Shown: positions 53,883-62,870, counted from the first letter of the stretch. The stretch: DNA of 64,000 nucleotides from Roseibium suaedae (GCF_900142725.1 NZ_FRBW01000006.1:124001-188000); one strand, 5' to 3'. Notes: generated by a model not told the origin, from the sequence alone. Made by a program: numbers and translations.

Positions 53883-54584
53883 TCAGCTCTCGGTGGCCAA
53901 GCCCAGAACGGCGCTTCCCGCAACCTCGCCCGTGCGTCTCACATGGGCCTTCAGCAGGCTTCCCGCCCGCGCCTGATCGCCCGCTTCCATGGCCTCCATG
54001 ATGGCGTCATGTTCGGCCATCGCCTCGTGCCAGCGGTCCTCGTCGGCCAGCGCCCAATAGCGGTAATGGCGGGCGCGGATCATCAGGTTGCCATGGGTTT
54101 CGATCAGGATCGGATTGCCGGACATGGCCACGATCTTCAGATGAATCTGGTGGTTGAGCGCGAAATATTCCTTGCGCTCTCCGGCCTTGTGATGGCCTGC
54201 CATGCGATCGTGCAGGGCGCGCAAGCGCTTGATATCTATCGGCTTTGAAACGGCGATTGCCAGCTCCACGGCCAATTGCTCCAGCGCGGAGATGACCTGG
54301 AACAGCTGATGCATTTCACCGGGCGTGACGCTGGCGACCCGCGCGCCCCGGTTCGGCAGATGCTCGATCAGGCCTTCGTGGGTGAGTGCCTTGATCGCCT
54401 CGCGCATCGGCGTTCTGGAGACGGACAGCGCTTCGCAAAGCTCCGTCTCCACGATCCGGTCGCCGTCCTTCAGCGTGCCCTCGATGATGAGCGTGCGCAG
54501 GTGCTCTGCGATCTCTTCCGGAAGGGACCGGCGGCGGATCGCATGCGTCTTTGTGGTTGTGTTTTTTATTTTCTCAAGCCGCAC
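53883..54584 (-). CDS. GntR-family regulator with FCD domain
   Basis: 233 aa from GTG 54584 (AGGAAGG upstream). The winged-helix domain lies at about 20-85 (LPEEIAEHLRTLIIEGTLKDG and LSVSRTPMREAIKALTHEGL). The FCD effector domain at about 90-220 has His residues for metal or carboxylate binding (NHQIHLKIV, EHDAIMEAM). It precedes dctP on the same strand and faces the hydantoinase branch across a 284-bp gap containing a TGTATACA palindrome. It probably represses both directions and is released by the imported substrate. Confidence 0.93.
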   Translation of the reverse strand: MRLEKIKNTTTKTHAIRRRSLPEEIAEHLRTLIIEGTLKDGDRIVETELCEALSVSRTPMREAIKALTHEGLIEHLPNRGARVASVTPGEMHQLFQVISALEQLAVELAIAVSKPIDIKRLRALHDRMAGHHKAGERKEYFALNHQIHLKIVAMSGNPILIETHGNLMIRARHYRYWALADEDRWHEAMAEHDAIMEAMEAGDQARAGSLLKAHVRRTGEVAGSAVLGLATES

Positions 54585-54655
54585 CGAAGCGCCCTTCCTG
54601 ATCGTGTGATCTCATTTCCAGAAGATAGAAAATGCCTATAAGACAATCAACTAGG

Positions 54656-54682
54656 ATTAAAATGTATACAGAATACAATATG
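54656..54682. promoter_or_regulatory. Probable GntR operator in the divergent promoter region
   Basis: An AT-rich island contains the palindrome TGTATACA (54663-54670) followed two bases later by ATACAAT, i.e. two ATACA half-sites. FCD-type GntR operators are commonly short palindromes of the TTGTATACAA kind. It lies between the GntR gene and the divergent enzyme operon. Confidence 0.5.
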
Positions 54683-54868
54683 GGATAAACAGAATATGCC
54701 ATCCCCCGGCCGGAATGGACATACTCGGCAGGGCAAGATCCAAAGGTTTGAAGGACTTGGCAGAAAAAGCGTGAGCCGCGCGGGCTTTGGCATGGGGGTT
54801 GCGACAGGACAGAAGAAAGAGCGGCACAGCCCGCCCGCCTCAAGACCATAAAGACCGGAACCTGCAGA

Positions 54869-55606
54869 ATGCCCCTTCCCAAGCGCCATCTCCTTGGCAT
54901 GCTGACCCCGTCCTCCAATACCATCCTGGAACCCGTCACCGCCGCCATGCTGGCCGGCACGGACAATGTCTCCGCCCATTTCGGCCGGTTCCGCGTCACG
55001 GAAATCTCCCTCGGCGATCAGGCTCTCGGCCAGTTCGATCTGGAGCCGATGCTGGCCGCCGCCGAGCTTCTGGCCGACGCCCGCGTGGGCAGCATCTGCT
55101 GGAACGGCACCTCCGCCGGCTGGCTCGGCTTTGACCGGGACGAGGCCCTGTGCGCGGCCATAACCGAGAGAACAGGGGTGCCTGCCTGTTCTTCCGTTCT
55201 GGCCGTCAACGAGATCTTCGCCCGCACCGGCGTCAGGCGCTACGGTCTGGTCACGCCCTATCTGCCGGAAGTTCAGGAGCGCATCATCGCCAATTATGCC
55301 TCCGCCGGCTACGCCTGCGCGGCGGAGCGCCATCTGGACCTGAAGGTCAATTACGCCTTTTCCGAAGTGACGCCCGAGCAGCTGGAACAGATGATCCGGG
55401 ATGTCGCCGCCGAGGGCAAGCCCGACGCCATCGTCATCTATTGCACCAATCTGGCAGGCGGGCCCCTGGTCGAGCGGCTGGAGCAGGAACTGGGCATTGC
55501 CATCTACGACACGGTCCAGACCGCGATCTGGGCCTCCTTGCGCACCTGCGGAGCCGATCCCCGGCAGATCAAGGGCTGGGGCCGGCTGTTCCGGGACCTG
55601 GATTGA
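54869..55606 (+). CDS. Asp/Glu racemase superfamily enzyme (arylmalonate decarboxylase/maleate isomerase-like)
   Basis: 245 aa. The fold family includes maleate isomerase, arylmalonate decarboxylase (AMDase) and hydantoin racemase. The N-terminus LGMLTPSSNTILEPVT is typical of the maleate isomerase/AMDase branch. The second catalytic Cys is present (IYCTNLAGG, Cys192). At the position of the first Cys the sequence reads WNGTSAGW, with Gly80 where racemases and isomerases have Cys. Gly plus one Cys is the AMDase arrangement, favouring decarboxylation or a novel activity over racemisation. First gene of a three-gene operon under the GntR-controlled region. Confidence 0.85.
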   Translation: MPLPKRHLLGMLTPSSNTILEPVTAAMLAGTDNVSAHFGRFRVTEISLGDQALGQFDLEPMLAAAELLADARVGSICWNGTSAGWLGFDRDEALCAAITERTGVPACSSVLAVNEIFARTGVRRYGLVTPYLPEVQERIIANYASAGYACAAERHLDLKVNYAFSEVTPEQLEQMIRDVAAEGKPDAIVIYCTNLAGGPLVERLEQELGIAIYDTVQTAIWASLRTCGADPRQIKGWGRLFRDLD

Positions 55607-55620
55607 GCGGCGCACAGACC

Positions 55621-56565
55621 ATGACCAGCTACAACAGAGACTTTCTCGGCTATGGCCCGCAGCCGCCCCAACCCCACTGGCCGGGTCAGGCGCGGGTCGC
55701 CATCTCCCTTGTGATCAATGTGGAGGAGGGTTCCGAGTTCTCCATCCGCCGGGGGGATGAGGTCAATGACCGGATCTTCGACATGCTGGCCGAGCCGTCC
55801 GGCCACCCGGACATCGCCATGGAGAGCCACTTCGACTATGGCCCGCGGGCGGGCTACTGGCGGATCATGCGGGTTCTGGAGCGCCATAAAGTGCCCGCGA
55901 CCCTCAGCGCCACCGGCGAGACCGCAGCCTTCTATCCCTGGCTGTTCAGGGACGCGGTCGGCCGTGGCCATGAAGTGTCGGCCCATGGCTGGCGCTGGGA
56001 AGCCCATGGCGCGCTGACACCGGAGCAGGAAAGCGACCGGATCGCCCGCACCTTCGAGGCATTGGGCGAGGCTTCCGGCACGCCGCCTGTCGGCTGGCAC
56101 ACCCGTGGCACCGCAAGCCCCCTGACCCGTGACCTCCTGATCCGGCACGGCGGCTTCCTCTATGACAGCGACGCCTATGACGACGATCTGCCGAGGACGA
56201 TCGGTGCGGACAGCTCCCGGCCTCATGTCATCGTGCCCTATGCGCTGGACACCAACGACATGCGCTTCCAGCTGCCCAACGGCTTCCGGGACGGGGCGGA
56301 CTTTGCCCGCTATCTCTGCGCGGCCTATGACTGGCTGTGGGAGGAGGGGGCAACCTCGCCCAAGATGATGAGCATCGGCCTGCACATGCGCATCATCGGG
56401 CGGCCTGCCCGCATTGGCGGTCTCGCCAGCTTTCTGGACCATGTGGCCGCCCGGGGCGGGGCCTGGTTCGCGACACGTGAGGCCATTGCCCGTCACTGGC
56501 TTCGCCAGCACCCGCTTCAGCCGTCCCCACAGTCTTTCCCGCAGCCCGGAGACATCCGCTCATGA
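55621..56565 (+). CDS. Polysaccharide-deacetylase family hydrolase (PuuE allantoinase-like)
   Basis: 314 aa NodB-homology protein. The beginning (FLGYGPQPPQPHWPGQARVAIS, then VINVEEGSEFS) and FDYGPRAGYWRIMRVLERH resemble the metal-independent allantoinase PuuE group and related enzymes acting on cyclic amides rather than true chitin deacetylases. SAHGWRWEAHG and GWHTRG are further family features. The ATG at 55621 lacks a strong ribosome site; the frame stays open upstream, but that portion overlaps the preceding gene in another frame. The stop overlaps the next ATG (ATGA). Ring opening or amide hydrolysis is inferred from context. Confidence 0.85.
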   Translation: MTSYNRDFLGYGPQPPQPHWPGQARVAISLVINVEEGSEFSIRRGDEVNDRIFDMLAEPSGHPDIAMESHFDYGPRAGYWRIMRVLERHKVPATLSATGETAAFYPWLFRDAVGRGHEVSAHGWRWEAHGALTPEQESDRIARTFEALGEASGTPPVGWHTRGTASPLTRDLLIRHGGFLYDSDAYDDDLPRTIGADSSRPHVIVPYALDTNDMRFQLPNGFRDGADFARYLCAAYDWLWEEGATSPKMMSIGLHMRIIGRPARIGGLASFLDHVAARGGAWFATREAIARHWLRQHPLQPSPQSFPQPGDIRS

Positions 56566-57956
56566 CCCCTTCCTTCGACACCATCATTTCCGGCGGAACG
56601 GTCGTCACCGCTTCCGACACGTTCAAGGCCGACATCGGCATCCGGGGCGGCCGGATCGTGGCGATTGCCGACACGCTGACCGGCGCGGCGGAGGTCATCG
56701 ACGCCAGCGGCCGTCTGGTCATGCCCGGCGGCATCGACAGCCACGTCCACATCTCCCAGCCCTCCGGCGAGGGCGTGGTCATGGCCGATGACTTTGACAG
56801 CGCGACCCGCTCGGCGGCCTTTGGCGGCAACACCACGGTGATGCCCTTCTGCTTTCAGGAGCAGGGCCAGAGCCTGCGCGACGCCCTGAGCTGGTATCAC
56901 GGTCTGGCCGAGGGCCAGTGCCACGTGGATGTGAGCTTTCACCTGATCGTCTCCGACCCGACGCCGCAGGTTCTGGGGCAGGAACTGCCGGCTCTGGCGG
57001 AGGAGGGCTACACCTCCTTCAAGATGTTCATGACCTACGAGGGGCTGAAGCTGACCGACCGCCAGATCCTGGAGACCATGACGGCGGCCAAGCTCTCCGG
57101 CGCACGGGCCATGATCCATGCGGAAAACGACGACGCCATCAACTTCCTGCGCGATCAGGCCGAACTTGCGGGCGACACCGCCCCGAAATTTCACGCGCTC
57201 ACCCGGCCCATTCCCGTGGAGCGGGAGGCGACCCACCGGGCCATTTCGCTCGCCGAAATCGCCGATGTGCCGCTGATGATCGTCCATGTTTCCAACCGGG
57301 AGGCCATGGAGGAAATCGCCAGGGCGCGGGCGAGGGGGCTGAAGATCTACGGCGAAACCTGCCCGCAATATCTGGTTTTGACGGCGGAGGATCTGGACAT
57401 CCCCCAGGGCGCCAAGAATGTCTGCTCGCCGCCGCCCCGCGACACGGCCAGCCAGGCCGCCTGCTGGGAAGGGATCGAGCAGGGCATCTTCGACGTCTAT
57501 TCCTCCGATCACTGCCCCTTCCGCTATGACGACACGGCGGGCAAGAAGCATCCGATGGGCGAAAAGAGCTTCCGCTGGATTCCGAACGGCATTCCGGGCG
57601 TCGAAACCCGCCTGCCGATCCTCTTTTCCGAAGGCGTCGTGAAGGGCCGGATTTCCCTGCAGCGCTTCGTGGCGCTGACCGCAACCAACCACGCCCGGCT
57701 TTACGGCCTTTATCCGCGCAAGGGAACCATTGCGATTGGAGCGGATGCGGATATCGTGCTGTGGGATCCGGAGCGGCAGATGACCCTGTCCCAGGACATC
57801 CTGCATCACGGCTCCGACTATACCCCCTATGAGGGCTTTGAGGTGACCGGCTGGCCTGTCCTGACCATGGTGCGCGGGCAGGTCGTGGTTCGGGACGGAA
57901 CGCTCTCCACCCCGTCCACCGGCCTGCACATCCCGAGGGAAAAGCCGCAAGCGTGA
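56562..57956 (+). CDS. hydA: Dihydropyrimidinase/D-hydantoinase
   Basis: 464 aa binuclear-zinc amidohydrolase. Metal ligands are complete: His61 and His63 (DSHVHIS), carboxylated Lys154 (SFKMFMTY), His186 (MIHAEN), His242 (VHVSN) and Asp316 (SSDHCPF). Tyr159 matches the substrate-oriented Tyr of the family. It opens dihydropyrimidine or hydantoin rings to N-carbamoyl amino acids. It is translationally coupled to the deacetylase gene by a 4-bp overlap. No N-carbamoylase (beta-ureidopropionase) gene lies nearby, so the following step is elsewhere or is done by the amidase at 49374. Confidence 0.92.
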   Translation: MTPSFDTIISGGTVVTASDTFKADIGIRGGRIVAIADTLTGAAEVIDASGRLVMPGGIDSHVHISQPSGEGVVMADDFDSATRSAAFGGNTTVMPFCFQEQGQSLRDALSWYHGLAEGQCHVDVSFHLIVSDPTPQVLGQELPALAEEGYTSFKMFMTYEGLKLTDRQILETMTAAKLSGARAMIHAENDDAINFLRDQAELAGDTAPKFHALTRPIPVEREATHRAISLAEIADVPLMIVHVSNREAMEEIARARARGLKIYGETCPQYLVLTAEDLDIPQGAKNVCSPPPRDTASQAACWEGIEQGIFDVYSSDHCPFRYDDTAGKKHPMGEKSFRWIPNGIPGVETRLPILFSEGVVKGRISLQRFVALTATNHARLYGLYPRKGTIAIGADADIVLWDPERQMTLSQDILHHGSDYTPYEGFEVTGWPVLTMVRGQVVVRDGTLSTPSTGLHIPREKPQA

Positions 57957-58020
57957 CGCCGCAAGGATGACCCAGGGCCTGCGCGGCCACACTTCCGCGC
58001 GGGCCAGACGGCTTAGAAAT

Positions 58021-58093
58021 ATACGCTGTGGCGATTAATTGCAATTTATACGCCTTGACGTATATTGCAATTTTATCCGCAAGAGCGTATAGT
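58021..58093 (+). promoter_or_regulatory. hipBA promoter with four symmetric operator half-sites
   Basis: ATACGC at 58021 and 58048 faces ACGTAT at 58058 and GCGTAT at 58085, giving two nested dyads. The inner one extends to AATTGCAAT...ATTGCAATT (58037-58072). A likely promoter, TTGCAA (58065-58070), 17 bases, TATAGT (58088-58093), lies within the half-sites, so a bound HipB would block RNA polymerase. Confidence 0.65.
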
Positions 58094-58158
58094 CCCGGTC
58101 CGGTATCATGGACTGATATCGGTGAATGGCCACCCCTCAAGGGGGCAGGAGACCGGTG

Positions 58159-58461
58159 ATGAGCAACCTGGCACGCAGTCCCCAACAGATCGGCACGCTC
58201 GTGCGCCGGGCGCGCAAGGCGAAAGGCTGGAGCCAGGGCGAGCTTGGGCTTCAGTCCGGCCTGCGCCAGGGCACGGTATCCCAGATCGAAAGCGGTCATG
58301 CCGGGGTGCGGCTGGAAACGCTGCTGTCGGTTCTCGCCGCCCTCGGGCTGGAGTTCCGCATCGGGCCGCGCGGGGAAATCTCAGGAGAATTCTCAGGGCA
58401 AGACGCAGACCAGAGCGCGGACCACCCGCAACCGGACGGGCTTGAGGACCTGATCGGATAA
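58159..58461 (+). CDS. hipB: HipB-like antitoxin, XRE-family DNA-binding protein
   Basis: 100 aa from ATG 58159 with AGGAG seven bases upstream; the earlier ATG at 58126 has no ribosome site. The Cro/C1 helix-turn-helix (about 5-65) reads IGTLVRRARKAKGWSQGELG and LRQGTVSQIESGHAGVRLET. A disordered acidic C-terminal tail follows, as in E. coli HipB. The stop shares a base with the hipA start (TAATG). It presumably neutralises HipA and autorepresses through the half-sites upstream. Confidence 0.92.
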   Translation: MSNLARSPQQIGTLVRRARKAKGWSQGELGLQSGLRQGTVSQIESGHAGVRLETLLSVLAALGLEFRIGPRGEISGEFSGQDADQSADHPQPDGLEDLIG

Positions 58462-59786
58462 TGGGCCGGCCTCCTCACCATGTGCCCTTGCGGGTCTATC
58501 TCGGCTCCCGTCTCACTGGCCGCCTGATCAGGGAACCGGGCGGGGCGATTGCCTTCCGCTATGACCCGGACTGGCTGGCCCAGCCCGGCGCGCTGCCCAT
58601 CTCCCTGTCCCTGCCCCTGCGCGAAGACGCCTACCGGGGCGAGCCGGTGGCCGCCGTTTTCGAGAACCTTCTGCCGGATTCCGGCCTCCTGCGCCGCAAG
58701 GTGGCGGAGCGGGTGGGCGCCAGAGGCACGGATGCCTACAGTCTTCTGGCCCGCATCGGCCAGGACTGTGTCGGCGCCCTTCAGTTTGTTGCCGGGGACA
58801 TGGACCGGCGCGACGATGGCCTTGCCGGTGAAACGGTGACGGATGCGGACATCGCCCGGCTGCTGACCAATCTGGCCGCCGCCCCCCTTGGCCTGTCGCC
58901 GGAGGATGACTTCCGCATTTCAATCGCGGGCGCCCAGGAAAAGACCGCGCTGCTGCTCAAGGAGGACAAGTGGCTGAAGCCCCATGGCACGACGCCCACC
59001 AGCCACATCTTCAAGACCCGCATCGGCCATCTGCCGGGCGGCATCGACCTGACGGACAGCGTCGAGAACGAGTTCTACTGCCTCAAGCTGGCCGAAAGCT
59101 TTGGTTTTCCGGTGAACCGGGCCGAAATCAGAACCTTCGACGGCGTCACCGCCCTGGTGATCGAACGGTTCGACAGGCGCCCGCTTGCGGATGGGCGCCT
59201 GCTGCGCCTGCCGCAGGAAGATTGCTGTCAGGCTCTGTCCGTGCCGCCGACCCTGAAATACCAGAGCGAAGGCGGGCTGGGCATGGCAGAGGTGCTGGAT
59301 CTTCTGAAGGCCTCGGACGCGCCGGCCAGGGATCAGGCGCAATTCCTGGCGGCCCAGCTGTTCTTCTGGATCATCGGTGCCACCGATGGCCATGCGAAGA
59401 ACTTCAGCCTGTTCCTGAAACCCGGCGGCGGCTTTGCCATGACCCCGCTCTACGACATCCTGAGCGCGGAACCGGCGCATGCCCGCCATCAGGTCACCCG
59501 CCGCCAGATGAGACTGGCCATGAGCGCGGGCAAAAACCGCCATTACCGGCTGGACGAGATCCATCCGCGCCACTTCGTCCAGAGCGCCATGGCCGCAGGC
59601 GTTCCTGTCCCCGTCATGACCGCGGCCCTGCGGCAGCTGGCGGATCATGCAGACACCGCCTTCGACAGGGCAGCCAAGGCCTTGCCAGACGGCTTCCCGC
59701 AGGATCTGGTCACGGCCATCGAGGCCGCAGCCAGACCCCGGCTGGAGGCCTTGCGGCGCTATCTGGAGCAGCAAGGCGAAGCGTGA
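58461..59786 (+). CDS. hipA: HipA-like serine/threonine kinase toxin
   Basis: 441 aa. Contains the HipA N-terminal domain (about 1-110) and kinase core. RISIAGAQEKTALL (152-165) matches the P-loop with the autophosphorylated Ser (Ser154, Ser150 in E. coli). GATDGHAKNFSLFL (near 309) carries the catalytic Asp, and PLYDILSAEP the metal-binding Asp. In E. coli HipA phosphorylates glutamyl-tRNA synthetase and induces persistence; the target here is not known. All key residues seem intact. It ends 15 bp before a convergent gene. Confidence 0.94.
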   Translation: MGRPPHHVPLRVYLGSRLTGRLIREPGGAIAFRYDPDWLAQPGALPISLSLPLREDAYRGEPVAAVFENLLPDSGLLRRKVAERVGARGTDAYSLLARIGQDCVGALQFVAGDMDRRDDGLAGETVTDADIARLLTNLAAAPLGLSPEDDFRISIAGAQEKTALLLKEDKWLKPHGTTPTSHIFKTRIGHLPGGIDLTDSVENEFYCLKLAESFGFPVNRAEIRTFDGVTALVIERFDRRPLADGRLLRLPQEDCCQALSVPPTLKYQSEGGLGMAEVLDLLKASDAPARDQAQFLAAQLFFWIIGATDGHAKNFSLFLKPGGGFAMTPLYDILSAEPAHARHQVTRRQMRLAMSAGKNRHYRLDEIHPRHFVQSAMAAGVPVPVMTAALRQLADHADTAFDRAAKALPDGFPQDLVTAIEAAARPRLEALRRYLEQQGEA

Positions 59787-59801
59787 CGAAGGTTCCGGCC
59801 G

Positions 59802-60419
59802 TCAGAGCGGCCTTGCCATGATGATGGACGGCAGTCTGGCGATCTCGGTGAAGCCGAGCTTGCCGTAGAAGGCGGTGACCGGCTCGTTCATGTGGTTGAC
59901 GCCAAGATGAACCCCTGATGCTCCTGCTGCCGCCAGTGCGTCGAGCAAGGTGGCCAGCAGACGGGTCCCGCGTCCCTCTCCCTGTGCCTCGGGCAGGAGA
60001 TTGATGTGCAGATGGGCCGGATAGGGCTGCACGATCTCTTCAGGCAGGGATTCCGGCGTGCGGACATAGTCCAGGACATACCGGTCATCGTCCGTGGCAG
60101 CCTTTGCCTCTGCAAGACGCGACCGCAGCTCCGGCCACCAGCTCTTTTCCTGTTCCTGCTCGAAGGCGCGGGTGTCAGCCGTTCCAACCGCATAGCCCAC
60201 GACCTCCTCGTCCCGGGTCAGGACAAAGGCAATCCCGCCGTCCAGCGCCAGATAGGGCAGGGCCCAGACAAACCCGGGATAGTCCGGATCGCTGTAGCAG
60301 GTGCTGGCATCCTGGCCCTTGTTGGCGGTCCGCAGGCAAATGGCGGCGACCGCATCCCGGTCACCGGCGCGGGCGGGCCGGATGGCATATCCGGTCATGG
60401 TTGCAAGATCTGTCCTCAT
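59802..60419 (-). CDS. GNAT-family N-acetyltransferase
   Basis: 205 aa. The acetyl-CoA-binding motif reads LLPEAQGEGRGTRLLATLLDAL, with Q/R-x-x-G-x-G/A near residues 145-155. The C-terminal motif is AFYGKLGFTEI. The N-terminus (IRPARAGDRDAVAAICLRTA) is the usual first GNAT strand. Its extended middle (YPAHLHINLLPE) resembles the acetyltransferase-like domain found in bacterial O-GlcNAcase-related proteins. It overlaps the upstream dehydrogenase by 4 bp, so it is in the same sugar-linked operon. Substrate unknown. Confidence 0.88.
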   Translation of the reverse strand: MRTDLATMTGYAIRPARAGDRDAVAAICLRTANKGQDASTCYSDPDYPGFVWALPYLALDGGIAFVLTRDEEVVGYAVGTADTRAFEQEQEKSWWPELRSRLAEAKAATDDDRYVLDYVRTPESLPEEIVQPYPAHLHINLLPEAQGEGRGTRLLATLLDALAAAGASGVHLGVNHMNEPVTAFYGKLGFTEIARLPSIIMARPL

Positions 60420-61576
60420 GACTGGCGCGGCGCTGTGCGGAGCGCTTCATCGAAACGCGCCCACGTGCTGCCCATGTCGATCAGACGGCGCTCGCGCCGG
60501 GCCTCGTCGATCTTGATTGCCGTCAGTCCGGCCTCCAGCGCGTCGATGATGCCGACGGGGAGGGGCTCGCCTTCCAGCAGGTTGCGCGTGATATCGGCGG
60601 CCATCTGGTCATCGGCGCCATAGTGGTCGGTTTCGACACCCTCATAGCGCTTCTCGACCAGCTTCTCGCCGGAAGAGGCGGCGTGGACGGAGAAATTGTT
60701 GCGGACGAAATCCCCTTCCGCCATGCCCTTGGAACCGATCACGCAGAAGCGGCGGAACTGGTTGGGCACGTTCAGATTGGCGTGAAAGGCCATGGTTGCC
60801 CCGTTCTCATATTCGATCAGGGCCGTCTGATAATCGATGATATCCGCGTCGCTGTCGAAGACCTTGTCCGTGGCGTTCCAGCCGCTCGGCTTGCAGTAAT
60901 ACTGCTCGCGCTCGGCGTTCGAGAGAACCGCAGGCGCATTATCCGGCACGAAGGACTTGCGGCCGCCGAAGCTGGAGACAGCGCTTGCCCGCGCGCCCAC
61001 GACACTCGCGTAGAGGTCGATGTCGTGGCAGCATTTTTCCAGGATATAGGGGCCGGCATATTGCTGGTACCGGCGCCAGTCCCGCATGAAGAAGGCACCG
61101 TGGTAGGGCGCGATATGTTCGGACGCCTCGATGGAGACCACGTCACCGATCTGGCCGTCGGCCTGGGCCTTCCTCAGATCCCGGTAGAGATCGGAATAGC
61201 GCAGCACCAGACCCACCAGCACCCGGTCGGCGCCGTATTCACCGAGGAGCTGCGCCATTTCCATGGACTGCTGCTCGTCGATCACCACCGGCTTTTCGGT
61301 GAAGACCTTCACCCCGTTGCGCAGCCCGCTTCGCACATGCTCCAGATGAAAGGCGTTGGGAGAGCCGACCATCAGCAGGTCCGGGCGGGCCGTCTGCACC
61401 ATCTCGTCCACGTTGTCGAACCGCGGGCCCACATCAAGTCCGGCCTTCTGAAGGTCTTCAAGGCCCGCCGGCGCGGGGTCGACAAGGCCGGTCACGGCAA
61501 GATCCGGGTTGGCCTTCTGGAAGGACTTCAACACGTTGGCCATCCTGTAGCCCAGGCCGACGACTGCAACTTTCAT
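60416..61576 (-). CDS. Gfo/Idh/MocA-family NAD(P)-dependent oxidoreductase
   Basis: 386 aa from ATG 61576 (MKVAVVGLG); a GTG four codons upstream is the alternative. A Rossmann fold with GLGYRM (7-12) is followed by the family TEKPV motif and the ILEKCCHDIDLY segment containing the catalytic Lys/His pair. The C-terminal sheet domain is intact. Members oxidise or reduce sugars and inositols. Its position after a ROK repressor and before a GNAT gene points to sugar or amino-sugar metabolism. The exact substrate is not readable. Confidence 0.92.
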   Translation of the reverse strand: MKVAVVGLGYRMANVLKSFQKANPDLAVTGLVDPAPAGLEDLQKAGLDVGPRFDNVDEMVQTARPDLLMVGSPNAFHLEHVRSGLRNGVKVFTEKPVVIDEQQSMEMAQLLGEYGADRVLVGLVLRYSDLYRDLRKAQADGQIGDVVSIEASEHIAPYHGAFFMRDWRRYQQYAGPYILEKCCHDIDLYASVVGARASAVSSFGGRKSFVPDNAPAVLSNAEREQYYCKPSGWNATDKVFDSDADIIDYQTALIEYENGATMAFHANLNVPNQFRRFCVIGSKGMAEGDFVRNNFSVHAASSGEKLVEKRYEGVETDHYGADDQMAADITRNLLEGEPLPVGIIDALEAGLTAIKIDEARRERRLIDMGSTWARFDEALRTAPRQS

Positions 61577-61596
61577 GGGAAGCGACACTTTCGAAC

Positions 61597-61607
61597 TTAG
61601 TTGAACT
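61597..61607 (+). promoter_or_regulatory. Possible ROK-regulator site upstream of the dehydrogenase gene
   Basis: TTAGTTGAACT, sharing TTAGTTGA with the site at 62871 in the ROK/ABC intergenic region. It lies 9-21 bp upstream of the dehydrogenase start. Confidence 0.3.
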
Positions 61608-61624
61608 GGCTTTCAGGCGCCGGA

Positions 61625-62848
61625 CTATCCGGCCACCCGGTCAAATCTGGTTTCAGGATCCACTGGCCCCTTGCGTCCGCGCATGAGCGACAGGCGGCGG
61701 AAATCCGGGCTGCCATGGGCGATGATCGGCAACATGGCCGCGCCGATCGCGGAAGCACTCGCCCCCAGCTGCGCCAGGCGCAGGCGCGGGCCATCCCGGT
61801 CCTTGCGGGCTGCAACGGAGGGCAGCAGCGGATAGGCCCGGTCGACCAGCGACGACAGGATGGCCGCCGGGAAGGTGCCGCCGACGAAAACCGCCTGCGG
61901 ATCAAACATGTTCTCGATCATGGCAACGAGCTGGCGGAGCCGGGCACTGCTCAGTTCCAGCCAGCGCATCAGGCCTGCATCGCGGGCCTGGTAGAGCTTT
62001 TCCAGCGCCCCCGGCTCCTCAAGCCGCAAGGGATCGCAACTGATCATGATCGCGACTTCTTCCAGCGAGAAAGGCGTCGCCGCGCCGGTTTCCTCGGGCT
62101 TCAGCTCTGCCGGCCAGCTCAGGAGACCGATTTCTCCGGCATTGTTGAAAGCTCCCTGGAAGGGAAGGCCGTCGATGATGATGCCGGCGCCAAGGCCGTG
62201 GCCGACGAAGATATAGACAAAATGCGAGAGACCGGTGGCCTCGCCCGCCTGCAGTTCCGCGATGGCGGCAGCAGTCGCGTCATTTTCAACGATGACCGGC
62301 AACCCGCACGCATCCTCGAGCGCATCCGCCACATCGATGCGGCTCCATTCCTGCCAGCCGGGAGAGCCGACATATTGCTCGTAATCCGCTTCCTGCAGGG
62401 TCGGCATTGCAATGCCCACGCCCCAGGCCGGCGCGTCTTTCCCGGCGGCAGCAAGCTCGGACACGATGGAGGCCATGCTTTCCACGCTGGCCTGCGGATC
62501 GCGCCAGTTGAGACGTTTGGTGCTGCGGGTGATTTCCCGGCCGGAGAGGTCGCAGGCCACGCCCACCACGATGTCCCGGTCCACATGCAGGCCGATGGAG
62601 CATCCCGCATTGCTTTCCAGGGTCAGAATCTTCTGCGGTGCGCCGCGGCTTCCGTCCGGACGGCTTTCCTCGCGCAGGAGCCCGCGGTCCAGAAGATCCC
62701 GCGTGATGTTGGAGATGGTCTGGGTCTGGAGACCGGTCGTCGCCACGAGCTCTCCCCGGCTCGTTGCGCCCTTCGAGCGCACGAGATCGAAGACCAGCCG
62801 GCGATTGTAACGGCCGGAATAGGCGTGGTTGTTCCCGGTTACCGACAC
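61625..62848 (-). CDS. ROK-family transcriptional regulator (NagC/XylR type)
   Basis: 407 aa from GTG 62848 (TGGAG five bases upstream). The N-terminal winged helix-turn-helix reads LVRSKGATSRGELVATTGLQ and TISNITRDLLDRG. The ROK domain follows (GVGIAMPTLQEAD, VIVENDATAAAIAE, YIFVGHGLGAGIIIDG). The zinc-site motif of ROK kinases (GHxxxxxxGxxCxCGxxGC) is not evident, consistent with a repressor. It is divergent from the ABC solute-binding gene and upstream of the dehydrogenase, so it probably controls both sides in response to a sugar. Confidence 0.92.
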   Translation of the reverse strand: MSVTGNNHAYSGRYNRRLVFDLVRSKGATSRGELVATTGLQTQTISNITRDLLDRGLLREESRPDGSRGAPQKILTLESNAGCSIGLHVDRDIVVGVACDLSGREITRSTKRLNWRDPQASVESMASIVSELAAAGKDAPAWGVGIAMPTLQEADYEQYVGSPGWQEWSRIDVADALEDACGLPVIVENDATAAAIAELQAGEATGLSHFVYIFVGHGLGAGIIIDGLPFQGAFNNAGEIGLLSWPAELKPEETGAATPFSLEEVAIMISCDPLRLEEPGALEKLYQARDAGLMRWLELSSARLRQLVAMIENMFDPQAVFVGGTFPAAILSSLVDRAYPLLPSVAARKDRDGPRLRLAQLGASASAIGAAMLPIIAHGSPDFRRLSLMRGRKGPVDPETRFDRVAG

Positions 62849-62870
62849 GGTCGCTCCATATTTATTCTAT

